Below, in pieces: positions 1 through 8,907 of a stretch of 31,853 nt of DNA (positions within the stretch are counted from its first letter, which is position 1; the number at the start of each line of letters is the position of its first letter). The stretch is from assembly GCA_937876995.1 (NCBI GenBank), contig CALEFD010000057.1, forward strand, positions 1 to 31,853, given 5' to 3'. The position numbers and the translations under genes were made by a program. The notes beneath the pieces were generated by a model that had not been told where the DNA came from, made no database searches, and saw only the letters and a program-made list of their open reading frames with translations. The stretch is from an uncultured Bacteroidales bacterium. Its GTDB lineage: Bacteria; Bacteroidota; Bacteroidia; Bacteroidales; Bacteroidaceae.

Positions 1-465
1 GTAATAGATTTTCTCACAGAAATCAGAAACCTGCACGTATTGAGAAAAATACGTAACCTCGAACAACTTTCATTTGGTGACTTTGACGAGCTTGAACGTA
101 TTTTATGGACCGAACTTGGCGATAAGAACGAATACTCAAAGTTCACAATAGGAAAGCCTTACGGTGACAATGTTGCTGCTTTTATACGCTCGATTATTGG
201 TGTAGACATGACAGAGGCATTGAAAAAATTCAGTAACTATCTATCAGACAATAGTTTGAACAGCGAGAAAGAGGAATTTTTAAAAACCATCGTTTCCTAT
301 GTGAGCACAAATGGAGATATTACCAAAGAGATTGTATTGAACGATTCTCCATTCGACGAACACCTTTCGATATTCTCTCCGTATATGATTCCACTTGGAA
401 AATACATTGATAATATTCACAATGTTATAATACCTAAGAATAGCAATGATGGCTTTGCTTCGTAA
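1..465 (+). CDS. hsdR: Type I restriction enzyme R subunit (HsdR), C-terminal end, partial
   Basis: The reading frame is open from the first base, so this is the 3' end of a longer gene that begins outside the window. The visible 154 residues match the helical C-terminal region of type I restriction R subunits (EcoEI_R_C-like): a segment reading IRNLHVLRKIRNLEQLSF, then FIRSIIGVDMTEALKKF, then a stretch ending near SPFDEH. This region contacts the rest of the restriction-modification complex, while the nuclease and DEAD-box motor domains would lie upstream, off the window. The TTG at 40-42 is in frame but is internal, not the start. The gene converges on tRNA-Ser and probably shares its terminator. 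The family call rests on pattern recall only, because the diagnostic motor motifs are not visible. The rest of the system (hsdM, hsdS) should lie to the left. Confidence 0.8.
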   Translation, partial: VIDFLTEIRNLHVLRKIRNLEQLSFGDFDELERILWTELGDKNEYSKFTIGKPYGDNVAAFIRSIIGVDMTEALKKFSNYLSDNSLNSEKEEFLKTIVSYVSTNGDITKEIVLNDSPFDEHLSIFSPYMIPLGKYIDNIHNVIIPKNSNDGFAS

Positions 466-504
466 AGCAGTAGATACCTATTACTACGAATGTAGGGATA
501 AAAA

Positions 505-536
505 AAACAGACCACTGAAAAGTGATCTGTTTTTTG
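505..536. terminator. Bidirectional terminator between hsdR and tRNA-Ser
   Basis: A 9-bp stem (508-516 with 521-529) closes on a GAAA loop. It is flanked by seven or more A on the left and TTTTTT on the right, so it can end transcripts from both sides. The one imperfect pair is C-A when read rightward but a G-U wobble when read leftward. The hairpin is therefore slightly stronger for the leftward tRNA-Ser transcript. Confidence 0.8.
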
Positions 537-549
537 TTTGCCAAAGTCG

Positions 550-636
550 CGGAAGCTGGGGGATTCGAACCCCCGGTACGGTTACCCGCACGGCAGTTTA
601 GCAAACTGCTGGTTTCAGCCACTCACCCAAACTTCC
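550..636 (-). tRNA. tRNA-Ser (anticodon GCT)
   Basis: On the minus strand the 7-bp acceptor stem pairs GGAAGTT (636-630) with AGCTTCC, followed by discriminator G at 550. The anticodon stem GCAGT/ACTGC holds the loop TTGCTAA, giving anticodon GCT, which reads AGC/AGU serine codons. The long variable arm and the G discriminator are both typical of serine tRNAs. The T-arm GGGGGTTCGAATCCCCC is intact. CCA is not encoded. Length is 87 nt. Confidence 0.95.
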
Positions 637-673
637 TTACGGAATCGCTTTAGGCGCGGTTCATTAGCGGGCA

Positions 674-705
674 CAAAGGTAATAACCATAATTGAACCTT
701 GCAAA
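674..705 (-). promoter_or_regulatory. Promoter of tRNA-Ser
   Basis: Reading leftward, a -33 TTTG (705-702) is followed after 20 bases by TACCTTTG (681-674), a perfect match to the Bacteroidota -7 box TAnnTTTG. Transcription would begin near 670, about 33 bases before the mature tRNA. Confidence 0.8.
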
Positions 706-828
706 TTTTAAGATGTTTTTTTAAGAAAAACAACAAATAGACTATTTTGCCGTTTTATGAATATGTGAAATAGTGTGGTCTGAATAGATATAAATATTAT
801 CTTTACAGCCGGAACAAACAAACAGCGA

Positions 829-2196
829 ATGTCAGATATCAATAAAGAACTGCCCAGAGGTTGCAGATTGATAGATTTCCCGGAATCGGCCGATGATAGA
901 GGTGCTCTGTCATTTGCTGAAGCATCTGTGCATATTCCATTTCAGATAGAACGCGTATTCTGGATATATGGCGTGCCGGAAGATAAAGTAAGAGGTAATC
1001 ATTCTCATAATGAATCGGCCGAAGTGGTTGTGCCGGTATCTGGCAGTTTTGATATGGTGGTTGACGATGGAAAGTGTAGAAAAACTATTCATTTGGATTC
1101 CCCTAAACGCGGAATATTGATACCTACAGGAGTGTGGTGTGAACTGCGTTCTTTTGCGCCAGGAACGGTTTGCGTGGTCTTTGCATCGCATCCGTATAAT
1201 GCTGCGGGATATACGCACGATTATTCACAGTATTGCAGTGAACAGCTTACGGTGGTGAAATATGATGATTCGCATAAAGTTGAATGGGATGAATTTGTAC
1301 GCACTTCTAAAAATGGAACCTTTCTTATAGAACGCGGATATATGGATTATCATTCAGACAGATTTGCAGATGTGTCGTTGATGTTCTACAAAAAAGGTGA
1401 ATTGATGGCTGTGTTGCCGGCAAACTTCTGTAAAGATGAAGGGACTGTGCAGTCACATGGCGGGTTAACTTACGGTGGTTTAATTCTCTCTTGCAAAATT
1501 ACAGCTGTTGAAGCGCTTGAAGTGTTTAGCTGTGCTATAGACTGGATGAAACATGAAATAGGCGCACACAGATGGATATACAAACCTATTCCTTATATAT
1601 ATTCAAAACTTCCTGCAGAAGAAGATTTGTATGCTCTGTTTCGTTCGGGAGGTGTATTGAAAGCCAGGTCTGTTTCATCGGTAGTAGATTCTTCAAACAG
1701 GCTACCTATGCGAAAACTTAGGCAGCGAGGCATAACAAAGGCTGTAAAGGCGGGGCTGTGTTGTATTGAGGCCGATTTTGATGCCGATATAGAAGGCTTT
1801 TGGCAAGTGTTGTCAGATGTATTGTCTGTAAAGCATAAAAAGAATCCGGTTCATACAGTAGAAGAGATGAAACTTCTACACTCCAGATTCCCTGATAAGA
1901 TTAAACTCTATGTAGCAAAGAAAGATGGTATTGTAGTGGCGGGAAGTGTTATGTATGTCATGGAACAAGTGGCACATTCTCAATATATAGCAGCATCTGA
2001 AGAGGGCAAAAAAAGCGGAGCCTTGGATTTGCTTTTCAATACATTGATAAATGATGTTTTTGCCGATAAACCATATTTTGATTTTGGCATATCAACAGAA
2101 AGTGGCGGCTCTTGGTTGAACGAAGGGCTTATTTTCCAGAAAGAGGGCTTTGGGGCACGTTCGGTAGTGTACGATGCTTACGAAATATTGTTTTAG
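829..2196 (+). CDS. Fusion protein: WxcM/FdtA-like sugar ketoisomerase cupin plus FemAB/GNAT-like acyltransferase
   Basis: This is a 455-residue two-domain protein. Residues 1 to about 135 form a WxcM/FdtA/QdtA-like cupin. The hallmark RGNHSH places the two family histidines at H58 and H60, and the segment ending ASHPYNAAGYTHDY matches the usual end of the domain. In known members this fold isomerises dTDP-4-keto-6-deoxyglucose to the 3-keto sugar. Residues about 140-455 resemble the GNAT/FemAB superfamily (acetyltransferase PF13480 type), with KNGTFLIERGYMDYHSDRF near the start and YFDFGISTESGGSWLNEGL near the end. I infer that it makes and acylates, or transfers an acyl or aminoacyl group to, an amino-deoxy sugar used by the neighbouring glycosyltransferases. 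It is convergent with them, overlapping the last glycosyltransferase gene by 4 bases. Domain identity is fairly sure; the exact substrate is unknown. Confidence 0.8.
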   Translation: MSDINKELPRGCRLIDFPESADDRGALSFAEASVHIPFQIERVFWIYGVPEDKVRGNHSHNESAEVVVPVSGSFDMVVDDGKCRKTIHLDSPKRGILIPTGVWCELRSFAPGTVCVVFASHPYNAAGYTHDYSQYCSEQLTVVKYDDSHKVEWDEFVRTSKNGTFLIERGYMDYHSDRFADVSLMFYKKGELMAVLPANFCKDEGTVQSHGGLTYGGLILSCKITAVEALEVFSCAIDWMKHEIGAHRWIYKPIPYIYSKLPAEEDLYALFRSGGVLKARSVSSVVDSSNRLPMRKLRQRGITKAVKAGLCCIEADFDADIEGFWQVLSDVLSVKHKKNPVHTVEEMKLLHSRFPDKIKLYVAKKDGIVVAGSVMYVMEQVAHSQYIAASEEGKKSGALDLLFNTLINDVFADKPYFDFGISTESGGSWLNEGLIFQKEGFGARSVVYDAYEILF

Positions 2197-3293
2197 TGCT
2201 GTTCCCAGAATTTTATATACTGTTCGGCAACTTTTGTAGGAGTATGATGCTTTTCTACATACTCAATACCCTGTCTTTTTAGTTCTTGCAATCTACTGTT
2301 GTTCAGTACTATATCTTTAAGCGTTTTGTATATTTCGTTTCTGTCGCAAGGCAGGTTTATTATAGGGCGCAAACTCTTTTCACCTATTGCTAAATATGGT
2401 TCTTCTTCGCCTCCTCCGGCTACGACAAGTCCTTGTGACATAGCTAACAGAGAGTTCATGTTTGGGGTTGGTGAATAGAGCTGGTCTATTAGTATATCGC
2501 TTTCGCGCATCAGTTTGCGATAAGTTTCAAAGGGAACATTTTCTACTTTTGTTACTTGACATAAATCCGGTAACTCCTTTTCTATGCTTAAAAGAATGTC
2601 CAAAAGAATATTGGTTCCCTTAAATTCACTTCTGCTTTTCTGTATGCCTATAAAGAACCTGGTAACTCCATCGTTCTTTTGTAAAAATCTTTCTGCCGGT
2701 ACAGCTGAATTAACGGGGAATGGTATAAGGCAACTTTTTGTGGGGAATTCGTCTTTGTAGCTCATGTGGTATTCCCAAAGTCCGGCTATTATACCATTGC
2801 AATCTTCTGCAATATATTGGTTTAGTTGGGCTTTTGGAGAATAGGTCCAATCCTTGACTGCATCAATGTTGTCTTTTACAGCTCTGAAATTGCCATTGAC
2901 CATAAGTTCGGAATAGGTGAAAATATTGCCTTGCATACAGGCCTTGACGTAGTAATGGTCCATACCGTATGCTGCCATAAACACCTTTTTGTTTTGCTTA
3001 CGTAACCGTTTGTAGTATGGTAATATACGTTCTGCCTTGAACTCTAAAAACATAGGGTTTATAATCTGGACAATATCATAATCTTTGAATGTTTTAAAGT
3101 GCTTCTTTACAAGAAAACTATATTGCAGGGTGTCAAACAGCCCGGTGCTTTTGCGTACTAATGCAATGTCATTTTTGTAACCTTTCCAGAAATCGCCGTT
3201 GCTGGCTACGGTAACAGTGTGGCCTAAACTTCTTAAGCCCTCTGCCAATGTCCAATGAACGTTGCTGTATTCACCTAATAGCAGTATTTTCAT
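2193..3293 (-). CDS. Glycosyltransferase, GT4/GT-B type
   Basis: The protein has 366 residues from the ATG at 3293, which starts MKILLLGEYSNVHWTLAEGL, a Rossmann-type glycosyltransferase opening with the first strand and a nucleotide-sugar glycine region. A longer frame extends upstream, but this ATG overlaps the preceding gene's TGA as ATGA and begins the conserved fold, so it is preferred. The C-terminal half carries SRSEFKGTNILLDILLSIE and MRESDILIDQLYSPTPNMNSLLAMSQGL, which resemble the GT4 donor-binding region, ending with the usual helix YVEKHHTPTKVAEQYIKFW. It is the last gene of a three-gene leftward operon and probably adds a sugar to a lipid-linked glycan in the cytoplasm. Donor and acceptor cannot be read from the sequence. 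Confidence 0.85.
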   Translation of the reverse strand: MKILLLGEYSNVHWTLAEGLRSLGHTVTVASNGDFWKGYKNDIALVRKSTGLFDTLQYSFLVKKHFKTFKDYDIVQIINPMFLEFKAERILPYYKRLRKQNKKVFMAAYGMDHYYVKACMQGNIFTYSELMVNGNFRAVKDNIDAVKDWTYSPKAQLNQYIAEDCNGIIAGLWEYHMSYKDEFPTKSCLIPFPVNSAVPAERFLQKNDGVTRFFIGIQKSRSEFKGTNILLDILLSIEKELPDLCQVTKVENVPFETYRKLMRESDILIDQLYSPTPNMNSLLAMSQGLVVAGGGEEEPYLAIGEKSLRPIINLPCDRNEIYKTLKDIVLNNSRLQELKRQGIEYVEKHHTPTKVAEQYIKFWEQH

Positions 3294-4270
3294 AGCCCTG
3301 ATTTTTCTATGATTTGTAATGTATGTATGCCTATATTGCATTTTAACAGATGTCTGTAAAGCGTGTATCGCAACGAATAGTTGTTTTTGCTTAACGGATA
3401 GAGATTTAATGCTTTAAGTTTTTCTGCTGCGTATGCAGTGGTCTTTTTCCATTTCTCGTCTCTTAATCCCAATCTGATGCAATCTAATGCCAAAGTCTCT
3501 ATTTTTCTGTCTAATCCGCCGTGTGGCTCTTCTGAATGATTACTTCTGAATTCCAGAAGTCTTTCTAAAACTTCTATAGCAATATCTATTCTCTTTGTTG
3601 TCTCTTTATTGAGTTTGTCCACAATAGACCCTTCTCTGGTGTAGTAGGCATAGACAGGCTGTTGTGTAAAGATAATTGATTTGCAATGATGCAGTAATCT
3701 TGGGGTGAAATCTTCGTCTTCCAGAAAGCTGTTTTCTCTGAATCTTAAATTCTCTCTGTTCAGTAATGAGCGATGAATGATAAAGCTACAACTGCTTCCC
3801 GGAAGGTTTTTTCGTGTCATAAAATCGTTTCCGGAAATTGGACCGCTGAATCTTGCATTGGTATGTCTCAATGTTAGGATTGCATATTCTGTAACTTTTT
3901 TCATTCCGTACATTAATACCTCTGCGTGTGATTTTTTAATTCTATCTATACATACAGACAATTTGCCGGGAAAATAGTAATCGTCGGCATCAAGAAACAT
4001 TATGTAATCTCCTTTGGCTCTTTCAATTCCGTAGTTACGCGCTGCACCCAAACAACCGTGTGGTATCTGGAAAAATCTTATAGGGAGATTGTAGCCAAAT
4101 TCGCTCTGTATGTTTTGTGGAGGAAATGCAGAACCATCGTCCACCACAACTATTTCATAACTGTCACATTCTCTAAGTTCTTTGGAAGCGGAAAGTATTG
4201 CCCTGTGTAGCAATCGTTCTGTTTGAACAGGATTGCTGTTGCAGTAATATGGAATGATGACCGATATCAT
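3290..4270 (-). CDS. Glycosyltransferase family 2
   Basis: The protein has 326 residues starting MISVIIPYY, the first strand of a GT-A fold. The VVVDDGS motif (about 41-47) binds the nucleotide, GAARNYGIERAKGDY follows, and the metal-binding DADD lies at 94-97. A later EDEDF is a plausible catalytic-base region. The start is fixed by an ATGA overlap with the upstream glycosyltransferase stop codon, and its own TGA overlaps the next gene's ATG in the same way, so the three genes are likely translationally coupled. No membrane segment is evident, so it probably works at the inner face of the cytoplasmic membrane. Substrate unknown. Confidence 0.88.
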   Translation of the reverse strand: MISVIIPYYCNSNPVQTERLLHRAILSASKELRECDSYEIVVVDDGSAFPPQNIQSEFGYNLPIRFFQIPHGCLGAARNYGIERAKGDYIMFLDADDYYFPGKLSVCIDRIKKSHAEVLMYGMKKVTEYAILTLRHTNARFSGPISGNDFMTRKNLPGSSCSFIIHRSLLNRENLRFRENSFLEDEDFTPRLLHHCKSIIFTQQPVYAYYTREGSIVDKLNKETTKRIDIAIEVLERLLEFRSNHSEEPHGGLDRKIETLALDCIRLGLRDEKWKKTTAYAAEKLKALNLYPLSKNNYSLRYTLYRHLLKCNIGIHTLQIIEKSGL

Positions 4271-5223
4271 AGTCTTCTGTTTTTGGATAACAAATTGGTG
4301 AAACAATTAACTCCTATGATAGTTGCTCCAAAATACTTAAAGCAATCTTTCAGCGTGGGCTTTGATTTTAAGAATAAGCCGATAGAGGGTCTGTAGCCAT
4401 CAATAAACGATGCGGCCGATTTTGTGTAGGAATAATTTGGCTCTGCACAGCTCTTTAAATCGATAAGCAGGTTCAGACAGCAAATCCAGAGTGCAGTGAG
4501 CGTATCTTTATATTCTAAATTTGTGGCAGTTTCCAGCAGGGAACAATTATGTCTTAATAATGGCTCCTGGTTCCTGAATGAGTATCTGTTTGTTATGCCG
4601 TTGCCGTTTGTGAAGTATAGATATTTGCCATATACTGAGAAACAGATACACTTTGCTTTCTGTATAAGAGAAGGGCATATTGCTGCGTCTTCAAAACTTT
4701 CACCTTCAGGAAAACGGATAGTATCAAAAAGATGTTTCTTGTATATTTTGTTACAGGCATAACAGTGGGTATATCCCTTTGCACTTAGCCATTTATGAAA
4801 TATATCTTCTCTTATAAATGTTGTGTCGAACTGTATGGTGTATCCGTTTGGAGCACCAAAATGTACCTCTATGGGATATTCTAATAAATCTATATCGGGA
4901 TTTTGTTTAAGAATCTTAATGTTTGGCTCCAGCAGATAAGGGGTTATCATGTCATCGGCATCTACGAATGTGATATATTCAGATGTGGCGTGCTCGATGC
5001 CGGTGTTTCGGGCTGCACTTAAGCCTCCGTTTTCTCTGTGTATAACTGTTATTCTGGAATCTTTGGCAGCCCATTCATCGCATCTGACTCCGGAATTATC
5101 TGTAGAACCATCGTCCACAAGAATCAGTTCAATCTCTTTGAAAGATTGTGAAACTATACTCTCAATACATCTGTCTATGTACTGGGTACAGTTGTAAACG
5201 GGCACTATCACAGATAAATACAT
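4267..5223 (-). CDS. Glycosyltransferase family 2 (first gene of operon)
   Basis: The protein has 318 residues opening with YLSVIVPVYNCTQYIDRCI and VDDGSTDNS (about 36-44), then NGGLSAARNTGIEHA and VDADD (87-91). These are the classic GT2 nucleotide- and metal-binding motifs of enzymes that build capsule, O-antigen or glycoprotein glycans. It is the first gene of the leftward operon and overlaps the next gene by ATGA. The start codon lies only four bases after a perfect -7 promoter box, so its message may have almost no leader. The C-terminal hundred residues are less conserved and may decide the acceptor. Confidence 0.9.
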   Translation of the reverse strand: MYLSVIVPVYNCTQYIDRCIESIVSQSFKEIELILVDDGSTDNSGVRCDEWAAKDSRITVIHRENGGLSAARNTGIEHATSEYITFVDADDMITPYLLEPNIKILKQNPDIDLLEYPIEVHFGAPNGYTIQFDTTFIREDIFHKWLSAKGYTHCYACNKIYKKHLFDTIRFPEGESFEDAAICPSLIQKAKCICFSVYGKYLYFTNGNGITNRYSFRNQEPLLRHNCSLLETATNLEYKDTLTALWICCLNLLIDLKSCAEPNYSYTKSAASFIDGYRPSIGLFLKSKPTLKDCFKYFGATIIGVNCFTNLLSKNRRL

Positions 5224-5227
5224 ACTA

Positions 5228-5235
5228 CAAAAGTA
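5228..5235 (-). promoter_or_regulatory. -7 box of the glycosyltransferase operon
   Basis: Leftward TACTTTTG is a perfect TAnnTTTG box. Only four bases separate it from the ATG at 5223, so transcription would begin at or next to the A of the start codon. No clear TTTG is seen about 20 bases upstream. Confidence 0.55.
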
Positions 5236-5329
5236 ACTAATTATTGCGAGATTTATTTTGTAATAGGATAATAATTTAAAAAACTTACAGATTGTTTCAT
5301 TATTTATTTTTTTAATAAGGAGAAAGTTT

Positions 5330-5337
5330 TATTTTTG
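5330..5337 (+). promoter_or_regulatory. -7 box of the phosphohexomutase gene
   Basis: TATTTTTG matches TAnnTTTG and would start transcription near 5341, giving a leader of about 33 bases to the ATG at 5374. A TTG overlapping this box is in frame with the gene but lies inside the promoter and is not a credible start. Confidence 0.65.
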
Positions 5338-5373
5338 TGCAAAATTGAAAGTATAACCAAAAATATTGATAAT

Positions 5374-7113
5374 ATGGACGAACTATTGAAAATGGTCACA
5401 GCTAAGGCTACTGAATGGCTGAGTGAATCTTTTGATGCCGATACACGTGCAGAAGTTAAAGCAATGTTGGATAACGAAGATAAATCCAGCCTGATAGATG
5501 CTTTTTATAAGGATTTGGAATTTGGAACCGGTGGATTGCGCGGAACAATGGGTGCCGGAACAAACAGAATGAATATCTATACAGTAGGTATGGCTACACA
5601 GGGTCTTGCCAACTATCTGAATATCAACTTTAAAGATTTAGAACAGATTTCAGTTGTTGTAGGTCACGATTGCCGCAACAATGGTCGTCTGTATGCAGAA
5701 ACTGTTGCAAATATATTCTCAGCAAACGGAATTAAAGTCTATCTGTTTGACGATTTGAGACCAACTCCGGAAGTGTCGTACGCAGTACGTTATCTTGGCT
5801 GTCAGAGTGGTGTTAATGTAACAGCCAGCCACAATCCAAAAGAGTACAACGGATATAAAGCTTATTGGGACGATGGTGCACAGGTGCTTGCTCCACACGA
5901 TAAAGGCATAATAGACGAAGTTGCAAAAGTTCGTATTCAGGATGTTAAGTTCCAGGGAAATCCTGAACTGATAGAGATTGTAGGTGAAAATATTGATAAG
6001 CCATATTTGGATGAAATTAAGGGTATCTGTATAGATCCGGAACTGGTAAAACGTAACAGCAATTTAGGTATTGTTTATACTCCGTTGCATGGTTGTGGTA
6101 GAGTTTTGATACCAAGATCTTTGGCTGAGTGGGGCTTTACTAACGTTCACACAGTTCCTGAGCAGATGATTCCTGATGGTAATTTCCCAACAGTGGTTTC
6201 TCCAAATCCGGAATATCCGGAAGCATTGACTATGGCTTTGGCATTGGCTCGTAAATTGGATGCCGATGTGGTTATGGCTTCCGATCCTGATGCTGACCGT
6301 TTAGGCGTAGCTTGTAAAGACGATAAAGGCGAACTGATACTTCTGAACGGTAATCAGACAGCAATGATATTCCTTTACTACATTATTACCCAATATACAA
6401 AACTGGGTAAGATGACTGGTAAAGAGTATGTAGTTAAGACCATCGTGACTACAGAAGTAATAACAGAAATTGCAAAGAAAAACAATCTTGAACTGTTTGA
6501 TTGCTATACCGGCTTCAAGTGGATTGCAAAGGTTATTGCAGACGAAAATGCAAAAGGAAAAAAGTATATAGGCGGTGGCGAAGAGAGCTTTGGCTTCCTG
6601 GCAGAAGACTTTGTACGCGATAAGGATGCTGTTTCTGCTTGCAGCTTGATGGCAGAAATTGCAGCTTGGGCTAAAGAAAACGGCAAAACTCTGTTCGACC
6701 TGTTGCTTGACGCATATATGGAGTATGGTTTCTCACAGGAGAGCGCTATAAGCGTAGTTAAACCAGGTAAGAGCGGTGCCGATGAAATTAAGGCTATGAT
6801 GGAACAGTTCCGTTCAAATCCTCCAAAATCTTTGGCAGGCGAACCTGTAGTTCTTGTAAAAGACTTCAAACTTATGAAACAGACCGATGCAGAAGGTAAT
6901 GTTTCTGATTTGGATATGCCTGAACCATCGAATGTGCTTCAGTATTTTACAGCTAAAGGCGATAAAGTTTCTGTACGTCCTTCAGGCACAGAACCAAAAA
7001 TCAAATTCTATATGGAGGCAAAACTTGATTTGGCTAAGCGTGAAGATTATTATGCAGTAAAGGATGCTACTATGGCAAAGATTGAGGCAATCCGCAAGGA
7101 TTTAGGTATTTGA
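5374..7113 (+). CDS. pgm: Alpha-D-phosphohexomutase (phosphoglucomutase/phosphomannomutase)
   Basis: The protein has 579 residues from the ATG at 5374. It moves a phosphate between the 1 and 6 positions of glucose (and possibly mannose), feeding nucleotide-sugar synthesis. All four family signatures are present: the active-site serine loop TASHNPKEYNGYK (Ser about residue 152), the metal loop DPDADRLGVA, the sugar loop GGEESFGF, and the phosphate-binding loop RPSGTEPKIKFY near the C-terminus. Length fits the long phosphohexomutases common in Bacteroidota. The upstream in-frame TTG at 5335 would add 13 residues but overlaps the promoter box. It is followed after 40 bases by the GH43 gene, so read-through is likely. 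Its product could supply sugar donors to the divergent glycosyltransferase operon; that link is inferred from position. Confidence 0.92.
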   Translation: MDELLKMVTAKATEWLSESFDADTRAEVKAMLDNEDKSSLIDAFYKDLEFGTGGLRGTMGAGTNRMNIYTVGMATQGLANYLNINFKDLEQISVVVGHDCRNNGRLYAETVANIFSANGIKVYLFDDLRPTPEVSYAVRYLGCQSGVNVTASHNPKEYNGYKAYWDDGAQVLAPHDKGIIDEVAKVRIQDVKFQGNPELIEIVGENIDKPYLDEIKGICIDPELVKRNSNLGIVYTPLHGCGRVLIPRSLAEWGFTNVHTVPEQMIPDGNFPTVVSPNPEYPEALTMALALARKLDADVVMASDPDADRLGVACKDDKGELILLNGNQTAMIFLYYIITQYTKLGKMTGKEYVVKTIVTTEVITEIAKKNNLELFDCYTGFKWIAKVIADENAKGKKYIGGGEESFGFLAEDFVRDKDAVSACSLMAEIAAWAKENGKTLFDLLLDAYMEYGFSQESAISVVKPGKSGADEIKAMMEQFRSNPPKSLAGEPVVLVKDFKLMKQTDAEGNVSDLDMPEPSNVLQYFTAKGDKVSVRPSGTEPKIKFYMEAKLDLAKREDYYAVKDATMAKIEAIRKDLGI

Positions 7114-7153
7114 TTTATTGTAGTAGTAAGTATTTGAAAAAGAAGAGATATAT

Positions 7154-8899
7154 ATGAAGAAGAGTATATTGTTTGGAATAAGTCTGTTGGCTTCTGTTGT
7201 GGCAGGAGCACAAGAATCCAGTTCTATTTCTGTGTGGGAAGGCGATTCTGTAGCAGGTACATATAATCTATATAATATTGATAGCCTGACATTTCATAAG
7301 AGTGCCGGTACAATGAAAGTATGGTCTAAGGATGCCGCTGCAAAAGAGTATTCTCAGGCAGATTTGGATAGTATAACTCTTTTTACCCCTAATGTAGAGA
7401 GTACTAATGAAAAGAGTTATGAAGAGTTGAATACCCTTTTTAAATCGGTAAAAATTCCTGCAGAAGGATATAAGAAAAGAGGTAATCTGAATCCGCTTAT
7501 GTCGCACGTTTTTGGAGCAGATCCGTTTGCTATGGTTTATGGTGATAGAATATATGTTTATATGTCTGATGACCACAAAACTTATAATGCAGATGGTTCT
7601 CTGAAAGAGGGCGATTATAGCGATATTAGAAATATCCGTATTATATCGTCAGATGATTTAGCAAACTGGACTGACCATGGTGCGCAGCCAATAGCAGGTA
7701 AAAATAGACCAGCCGATGAACATCCAAAATGGAAAAGCAATAATGCAAATTGGGCAAATAACAGTTGGGCACCGGCAGCAGCTTATAAAATTATTAATGG
7801 CAAGGCTAAGTTCTTCTTATATTTTGCAGATAATGGTAGTGGAATAGGTGTAATGACTTCAAATACTCCATATGGACCTTGGACAGATCCTATTAAAAGG
7901 CAACTCATATCAAGAAGCACTCCAAACTGTGGAAATGTGAATTGGTTGTTCGATCCGGCTGTGTTTGTGGATGACGATGGAACTGCATATCTCTATTTTG
8001 GCGGTGGACATGATGATGATAAGGCGGCAGATCCGGGTACAGCTCGTGTAGTACAATTGGGTGATGATATGATTTCTATTGTTGGTACTCCTGTAACTAT
8101 CAATCCTCCATATCTGTTTGAAGATTCGGGTATTAACAAAATTGGCGGTAAATATCTATATAGCTACTGCTCAAATTGGGCTCAGAATTCAAATCCCGGT
8201 GTGGCAAAAATTGCCTACATGAAATCAGATAATCCATTAGGACCATTTGAGTATGTAGGCGCATTCTTTGATAATCCTGGAAGTGCTTCTTGGGCAGGTG
8301 GCGGTGGTAATAACCACCACGCTGTGTGTGAATTTCAGGGTAAGTACTATATGCTATACCATACACGCGCACTGAAAGGTGCTATGGGAATTACAGGTGG
8401 TGCAGAACTTAGAAGCGCTTGTATGAGCGAATTGAGCGTAGATACAGTCAATGCCAAGTTTAATTATTTAAGCGCTTCACAGATTACTGCTAAAGGTGTA
8501 CAACAGATTAAAAACTTAGATCCATATAAGAAGACCGAAGGTGAAACAATGGCTTGGACTAATAATATCCAGACCGATTTAACCATCAATAATATTCGTA
8601 AAAGCTGCACAATTAAGGCTTATGCAACAGCTCCGGGTGCATGGATTGGAATTTCTAATGCTGATTTCAAGAATGGTGCAGAATATTTTACAGCCAGAGT
8701 TTCCGGAAAGGGTATTCTTAAGGTTTGTACAAGTAATCCTACTACAGAAAGTTATATTTTGTGTTATGTGGAATTACCGGGTGAAGGTAAGGAGGTTGAT
8801 GTAAAGGTTCCATTGAAGAGTATTACTACAGGTGTAAAGAAATTATACTTTGTATTCTCAGAAGAGGGTGGTGCAATTGATTATTGGCAGTTTTATTGA
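7154..8899 (+). CDS. Secreted glycoside hydrolase family 43 with CBM6-like C-terminal domain
   Basis: The protein has 581 residues. A signal peptide (1-19, ending VAGA) is followed by two short repeats ending in NIDSLTF (about 41-47) and DLDSITL (about 71-77), a motif seen in secreted Bacteroidota proteins. The five-bladed GH43 domain spans about 105-455. The general base is D123 in GADPF, the pKa-modulating Asp is D268 in LFDPAV, and the general acid is E323 in YLFEDSG. WAPAAAYK is also typical. Residues about 465-581 look like a CBM6 beta-sandwich, with NGAEYFTARVSGKG and a final YWQFY. The likely activity is removal of alpha-L-arabinofuranosyl or beta-xylosyl units from arabinoxylan. GH10 and GH51 genes lie about 10 kb downstream. 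The exact subfamily cannot be fixed by eye. Confidence 0.87.
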   Translation: MKKSILFGISLLASVVAGAQESSSISVWEGDSVAGTYNLYNIDSLTFHKSAGTMKVWSKDAAAKEYSQADLDSITLFTPNVESTNEKSYEELNTLFKSVKIPAEGYKKRGNLNPLMSHVFGADPFAMVYGDRIYVYMSDDHKTYNADGSLKEGDYSDIRNIRIISSDDLANWTDHGAQPIAGKNRPADEHPKWKSNNANWANNSWAPAAAYKIINGKAKFFLYFADNGSGIGVMTSNTPYGPWTDPIKRQLISRSTPNCGNVNWLFDPAVFVDDDGTAYLYFGGGHDDDKAADPGTARVVQLGDDMISIVGTPVTINPPYLFEDSGINKIGGKYLYSYCSNWAQNSNPGVAKIAYMKSDNPLGPFEYVGAFFDNPGSASWAGGGGNNHHAVCEFQGKYYMLYHTRALKGAMGITGGAELRSACMSELSVDTVNAKFNYLSASQITAKGVQQIKNLDPYKKTEGETMAWTNNIQTDLTINNIRKSCTIKAYATAPGAWIGISNADFKNGAEYFTARVSGKGILKVCTSNPTTESYILCYVELPGEGKEVDVKVPLKSITTGVKKLYFVFSEEGGAIDYWQFY

Positions 8900-8907
8900 T
8901 TGAATAG

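Noticed and set aside
5335..5373. TTG start giving the phosphohexomutase 13 extra residues
   Set aside because: The codon overlaps the -7 promoter box, so it would be at or before the transcription start.
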